A DNA stretch of 64,000 nucleotides from Croceivirga sp. (GTDB lineage: Bacteria > Bacteroidota > Bacteroidia > Flavobacteriales > Flavobacteriaceae), in assembly GCA_028284665.1 (NCBI GenBank), contig JANQRG010000041.1, positions 62,001-126,000 on the forward strand, written 5' to 3'. Positions 59,896 through 64,000 of this stretch are shown here, piece by piece. The notes beneath the pieces are model-generated. The model made no database searches, was not told the origin of the DNA, and worked only from the letters and a program-made list of their open reading frames with translations. Position 1 is the first letter of the stretch; every line of letters starts with the position of its first letter. The position numbers and the translations under genes were made by a program.

Positions 59896-61167
59896 ATGAA
59901 ACTTTGGGACAAAGGCTTTAGCACAGACAAAAAGATCGATCATTTTACCGTAGGGAACGACAGGGAACTTGACCTGGTTCTGGCCAAATATGATGTTATG
60001 GCCTCCAAAGCACACGCCAAAATGCTGGGGAAGGTAGGCCTGATCCCCCAAGAAGAAGCGGATGCTTTGGTCTCGGAACTGGAAGCAATTGCCATAGCCA
60101 TAGCGAATGGAGCATTCACCATTGAAACTGATTTTGAGGACATGCATTCCAAGATCGAGTTCCTGCTTACCGAAAAACTGGGAGACATCGGAAAGAAGAT
60201 CCACACCGCGCGTTCCCGTAATGACCAGGTGTTGGTGGCCATGCAGCTCTACCTTAAAGCGGAGTTAAACGAGATTAGAACGCAAACCAAGGAGTTGTTT
60301 GATCTGCTTATTGCTCTGGCGGAGCAACATCAAAATGTATTGTTGCCGGGCTATACCCATATGCAAATTGCGATGCCTTCCTCCTTTGGATTGTGGTTTT
60401 CTGCCTATGCCGAAAGTCTGATCGATGACCTGTATTTTGTAGATGCTGCTTATAAAATTGCTGACCAAAATCCGCTAGGTAGCGCAGCAGGTTACGGTAG
60501 CTCCTTTCCTATTGACAGAAGTTTCACTACGAACGAAATGGGTTTTGCAACCTTAAAATACAATGTAGTAGCGGCACAAATGGGCCGGGGAAAAGTGGAA
60601 AAAGCCACAGCGGTGGGAATCTCCAGTATAGCAGCAACACTGTCCAAACTTGCTATGGATATTACCCTCTTCATGAGTCAGAACTTTGATTTTATCAGTT
60701 TTCCCAACGAACTCACTACTGGGAGTAGCATTATGCCGCATAAAAAGAATCCGGATGTGTTTGAACTGATCCGGGCCAAGTGCAACAAAATCCAGGCCGT
60801 GCCCAATCAATTGACTTTGGTCACCAATAACCTGACCAGCGGTTACCATCGCGATTTTCAGCTGGTAAAAGAGATCCTACTCCCTGCCCTTCAGGATATT
60901 AAGGCCTGCCTGGAGATCATGGCTTTTAGCTTGAAACAGGTACAGGTGAATACTTCCATTTTGGATGATCCCAAATACGATTACCTCTTTAGTGTAGACA
61001 CTTTAAATGAACTCGTAAAAAACGGTATGCCCTTTCGGGAAGCCTATAAACAGATGGGGCATGCTATTGAAAATGGCAATTTCTCACCCAAAAAAGACAT
61101 CAATCATACCCACGAAGGCAGCTTAGGGAATTTGTGTTTGGAGGAGATTCGTAAGAAAATGGGATAA
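59896..61167 (+). CDS. argH: Argininosuccinate lyase
   Basis: LWDKGFSTDKKIDHFTVGND, GSSIMPHKKNPDVFEL. Confidence 0.95.
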   Translation: MKLWDKGFSTDKKIDHFTVGNDRELDLVLAKYDVMASKAHAKMLGKVGLIPQEEADALVSELEAIAIAIANGAFTIETDFEDMHSKIEFLLTEKLGDIGKKIHTARSRNDQVLVAMQLYLKAELNEIRTQTKELFDLLIALAEQHQNVLLPGYTHMQIAMPSSFGLWFSAYAESLIDDLYFVDAAYKIADQNPLGSAAGYGSSFPIDRSFTTNEMGFATLKYNVVAAQMGRGKVEKATAVGISSIAATLSKLAMDITLFMSQNFDFISFPNELTTGSSIMPHKKNPDVFELIRAKCNKIQAVPNQLTLVTNNLTSGYHRDFQLVKEILLPALQDIKACLEIMAFSLKQVQVNTSILDDPKYDYLFSVDTLNELVKNGMPFREAYKQMGHAIENGNFSPKKDINHTHEGSLGNLCLEEIRKKMG

Positions 61168-61237
61168 TTACGCTTTGGACGTGATGAAAAAAACGTATAG
61201 TCGCTTTAAAATTCGATGTGGGATAAATACCAGATAA

Positions 61238-61966
61238 ATGACCCGGGAAGAAATTTTACAACACATCATTGAAGGGTATCGCGACTCCATTCGTGAACGA
61301 TACCAATATCAAAATATTAAACGTCATTATACGATTCCTGAAACCATAAATGAGGAAACGGTTGCACTACTTAGAAACTTCTTTTTGGACTATATCTATC
61401 CCGATTTTGAGAAGCGGATAGAATTGGACGAAGCTTTTAAAAGTTTAGATGATTACATTAAACATCCTCAAAAGTTGCTACGAATAGTATTGGACACTTC
61501 CAAACTTATCTTCACGTATGGAAGACACCTACCCAAAGTGTTACATACCGGGCTAAAGGCATTGAAGTCATTCCGAGCGGCTGCAAAATTTGAAAATAGT
61601 TTTGTTGAGGAAGCTAGCAAAAACCATATGGAACCGCCTTATGATGGACAAAAAATAAATAAGCTTATCAGTTTACTGCCGCGCCAGGAAATTGAAGAGT
61701 TCATCGAAACCTCCCAATCCTTATTTGAAACATTACATAATAAGGCATTGATAAAAAAAATTATAGAGATCATTGGTTACGTGATCGTTGTGATGAGAAA
61801 AAAGGAGACATTTTACGCATCCAGTCAAATAAAGGGGCTTGAATTTGGACTTGAAGTGTTAAAGGAGGGCAATGCGCTATTTAATACACTTACAGAAAGT
61901 GATCAAAAACTTTTAATATCCTTAGTCACAAGGATAGAAAGGGACAGGTTAGATCAAATTTCATAG
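61238..61966 (+). CDS. Hypothetical protein (helical, no family recognised)
   Basis: 242-aa ORF with coding-like composition. Confidence 0.7.
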   Translation: MTREEILQHIIEGYRDSIRERYQYQNIKRHYTIPETINEETVALLRNFFLDYIYPDFEKRIELDEAFKSLDDYIKHPQKLLRIVLDTSKLIFTYGRHLPKVLHTGLKALKSFRAAAKFENSFVEEASKNHMEPPYDGQKINKLISLLPRQEIEEFIETSQSLFETLHNKALIKKIIEIIGYVIVVMRKKETFYASSQIKGLEFGLEVLKEGNALFNTLTESDQKLLISLVTRIERDRLDQIS

Positions 61967-62033
61967 CCAATGATCCCTTGGCAGGTCTTTTTTGGTTAAA
62001 CGGGCAACAACCACAATAGGTCTAAGAAATTTA
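61964..62033 (-). pseudogene. 3'-terminal fragment of an rluB-like pseudouridine synthase gene
   Basis: Minus strand reads ...RPIVVVARLTKKDLPRDHWL*; the complete gene at 62914-63750 reads DRVVFAGLTKKDLPRGHWRFL. Confidence 0.8.
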
Positions 62034-62093
62034 GTACTGGGTAGAATAGTGTGGTATTTTAGCAAAAAAAATTACGCAACAAACTGATCTTGG

Positions 62094-62801
62094 ATGAAAA
62101 AGGCAGTATTTATTTTTTCGTTCTTTTTAGTAGTCGCATGCAACGGCAAAAAAGAGAAAACCACGGATAACGAAAAGCATAATCTCCATAAGCAGGAACA
62201 CGATGAGCAATCACATCATGGTGCTGCTAATACGCATATGCATAAATCATCGGTAGAAGACCTGATCAAGCGCTTTGAGTCTCCGGAAAGAGACAATTAT
62301 CAACAGCCTGAAAAAGTAATGCAATATTTAGGAAATATCGAGGGGCAAACCATCATCGATATTGGGGCCGGATCAGGTTATTTTTCGGTTAAACTGGCAG
62401 CAAAAGGAGCCTACGTTATTGCTGCCGACGTAGACGATGAATTCCAGGCATTTCTTAAAGACCGAATTGAGAAAAACGACTTAAAGAACATTGAGCCCCG
62501 GAAAATTCCCTATGACGCGCCCGGACTAAAGGAACAAGAAGTGGACATGGTTTTGATAGTGAACACCTATCACCATATTGAAAATCGCTCAGATTATTTT
62601 TCCAAGGTAAAAACAGGTACTAAACCAGACGGGAAGTTGGTCATAATCGATTTTTTCAAATCTGAAACCCCCGTGGGGCCTCCTGTAGAGCATAAGATCG
62701 CTATCGATCAGGTCATCCATGAACTAAAAAAAGCGGAGTATACCTCATTTGAGGTAAATGTAGACCTGCTTCCTTATCAATATATTATACGGGCTAAATA
62801 A
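62094..62801 (+). CDS. Lipoprotein with His-rich linker and class I SAM methyltransferase domain
   Basis: MKKAVFIFSFFLVVACNG lipobox; HNLHKQEHDEQSHHGAANTHMHKS; TIIDIGAGSGYFSVKLA. Confidence 0.88.
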   Translation: MKKAVFIFSFFLVVACNGKKEKTTDNEKHNLHKQEHDEQSHHGAANTHMHKSSVEDLIKRFESPERDNYQQPEKVMQYLGNIEGQTIIDIGAGSGYFSVKLAAKGAYVIAADVDDEFQAFLKDRIEKNDLKNIEPRKIPYDAPGLKEQEVDMVLIVNTYHHIENRSDYFSKVKTGTKPDGKLVIIDFFKSETPVGPPVEHKIAIDQVIHELKKAEYTSFEVNVDLLPYQYIIRAK

Positions 62802-62913
62802 TAGTAATAGAATTAAAAAAGCGGAGTAACGTTTCCAATCGGATAACGAATCGCTATTTAGCTCGTGTTGGACACACTAATAAATGCTACTGTCCCAGAT
62901 CGTTTTAATAATG

Positions 62914-63750
62914 TCAGCGTATCATCCCCAAATTTATGACCTCTTGTTCCGTCAAAAACCGCCAATGGCCTCTGGGTAAGTCTTTTTTGGTTAATCCGGC
63001 AAAGACCACGCGATCCAAACGCATTACTTCATACCCAAGATGTTCGAAAATACGGCGTACAATACGGTTACGGCCAGAGTGGATCTCAATCCCTACCTCT
63101 TTTTTAGTGGTACCCTGTACATAGTCTACGGCATCTACGGTAACAGGTCCATCGTTAAGTTCTAACCCCTCTCGGATTTTCCGAAGGTCCCCGATAGTAA
63201 CATTCTTATCCAGGTGGACGTGATAGATCTTTCGCACACCGTGTTTGGGATGGGTTAACTTTTTGGCCAGGTCTCCATCATTCGTAAACAACAACAATCC
63301 TGTAGTATTTCGATCCAGCCGTCCTACCGGGTAGAGACGGTTATTGGAGGCACTGCTCACCAATTCCATTACCGTACGCCTCCCTTTTTCATCACTGGTA
63401 GTGGTGATAAAGTTTTTGGGCTTGTTCAAGAGTACGTATTCCTTTTTTTCAGGATTGAGCTTCCGGCCGTCAAAACGGACATCATCCGTTTTTCGAACCT
63501 TATACCCCATCTCAGTGATAACTTTACCATTTACCGTGACATTTCCGGCTGCGATAAAGGTATCTGCTTCTCTACGGGAACAGATCCCGGCATTGGAGAT
63601 GTACCGATTTAACCGGATAAGATCCGGATCCGTTTTTTGATGGGAGGAAGGTCTTGAGGTTGAGGGTTTCCTGGAAAAACGCTTCCGCTGGTGAGCACCA
63701 GTTCTGCGATCTTTAGGTTTACGATTGCGTTCGTTGTCTGATTTCGCCAT
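62914..63750 (-). CDS. rRNA pseudouridine synthase (RsuA/RluB/E/F family)
   Basis: S4 domain LNRYISNAGICSRREADTFI; YPVGRLDRNTTGLLLFTNDGDLA; start at the internal MAKSDNERN. Confidence 0.93.
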   Translation of the reverse strand: MAKSDNERNRKPKDRRTGAHQRKRFSRKPSTSRPSSHQKTDPDLIRLNRYISNAGICSRREADTFIAAGNVTVNGKVITEMGYKVRKTDDVRFDGRKLNPEKKEYVLLNKPKNFITTTSDEKGRRTVMELVSSASNNRLYPVGRLDRNTTGLLLFTNDGDLAKKLTHPKHGVRKIYHVHLDKNVTIGDLRKIREGLELNDGPVTVDAVDYVQGTTKKEVGIEIHSGRNRIVRRIFEHLGYEVMRLDRVVFAGLTKKDLPRGHWRFLTEQEVINLGMIR

Positions 63751-63781
63751 CAGTCTTAAATTTCGACAAAGGTAGACAACC

Positions 63782-63812
63782 CCTCCGTCTTCACCAAAGG
63801 TGAAGACGGAGG
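63782..63812. repeat. Perfect inverted repeat CCTCCGTCTTCACC-AAA-GGTGAAGACGGAGG
   Basis: 14-bp perfect arms read directly, in the 5' region of the pseudouridine synthase gene. Confidence 0.9.
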
Positions 63813-63893
63813 AGTTTTCCACTTAACCTGTTATTTACCACTATTTAAAAATCCTTGCTATGCCCTATATTTATAGGGATTAACCTCAAGCAT

Positions 63894-64000
63894 ATGTTAC
63901 AAAGAACGCTACCCTTCGTATTAACCCTGATCACCGCAGTATCCTTTAGCCAGAAAAAGATATTAGATCACAGTGATTTTGACGTTTGGAACACCATAAA
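63894..64000 (+). CDS. Start of a secreted S9/prolyl-oligopeptidase-like gene (3' truncated by window)
   Basis: MLQRTLPFVLTLITAVSFSQKKILDHSDFDVWNTIK: signal peptide followed by an S9-like N-terminus. Confidence 0.55.
   Translation, partial: MLQRTLPFVLTLITAVSFSQKKILDHSDFDVWNTI

Overview
This window is chromosomal DNA from a Bacteroidota (Flavobacteriaceae-like) bacterium. The basis is TTTG-N19-TAnnTTTG promoters, mreD-mrdA-rodA, class II HMG-CoA reductase with a GYDIA GHMP kinase, coaX/OMP/lptC/TPR gene order, and a Bacteroidota-style arginine operon. Most of the window is dense, ordinary housekeeping sequence: cell-wall rod genes, sua5, a tail-specific protease, surE, lpxB, comEC, a POT transporter, DPP-IV, gapA and the arg operon. 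More distinctive parts: (1) A tRNA-Phe locus (26.57-29.50 kb) carries a broken 5' tRNA copy with a 63-nt GC-rich insert in the D-loop. The tRNA 3' end is repeated downstream, bracketing an APH-like kinase and a lipoprotein ADP-ribosylglycohydrolase. (2) An arsenosugar-type cluster (32.5-37.1 kb) contains arsM, both arsenosugar-associated glycosyltransferase families, rhodanese and a purine nucleoside phosphorylase, but no ArsS in the window. A redox/glycosyltransferase run follows at 41.4-50.0 kb. (3) A ParDE pair has a toxin whose last ~17 residues are out of frame, consistent with a 1-nt deletion. (4) Relics and small elements are present: an rluB 3' fragment, a four-helix-bundle-like remnant, a 77-bp terminal-inverted-repeat element and an in-frame palindromic insertion in a flavoprotein. 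(5) A predicted 34-aa membrane microprotein lies beside phased direct repeats upstream of gapA. No searches were run; family calls are from motif recognition.
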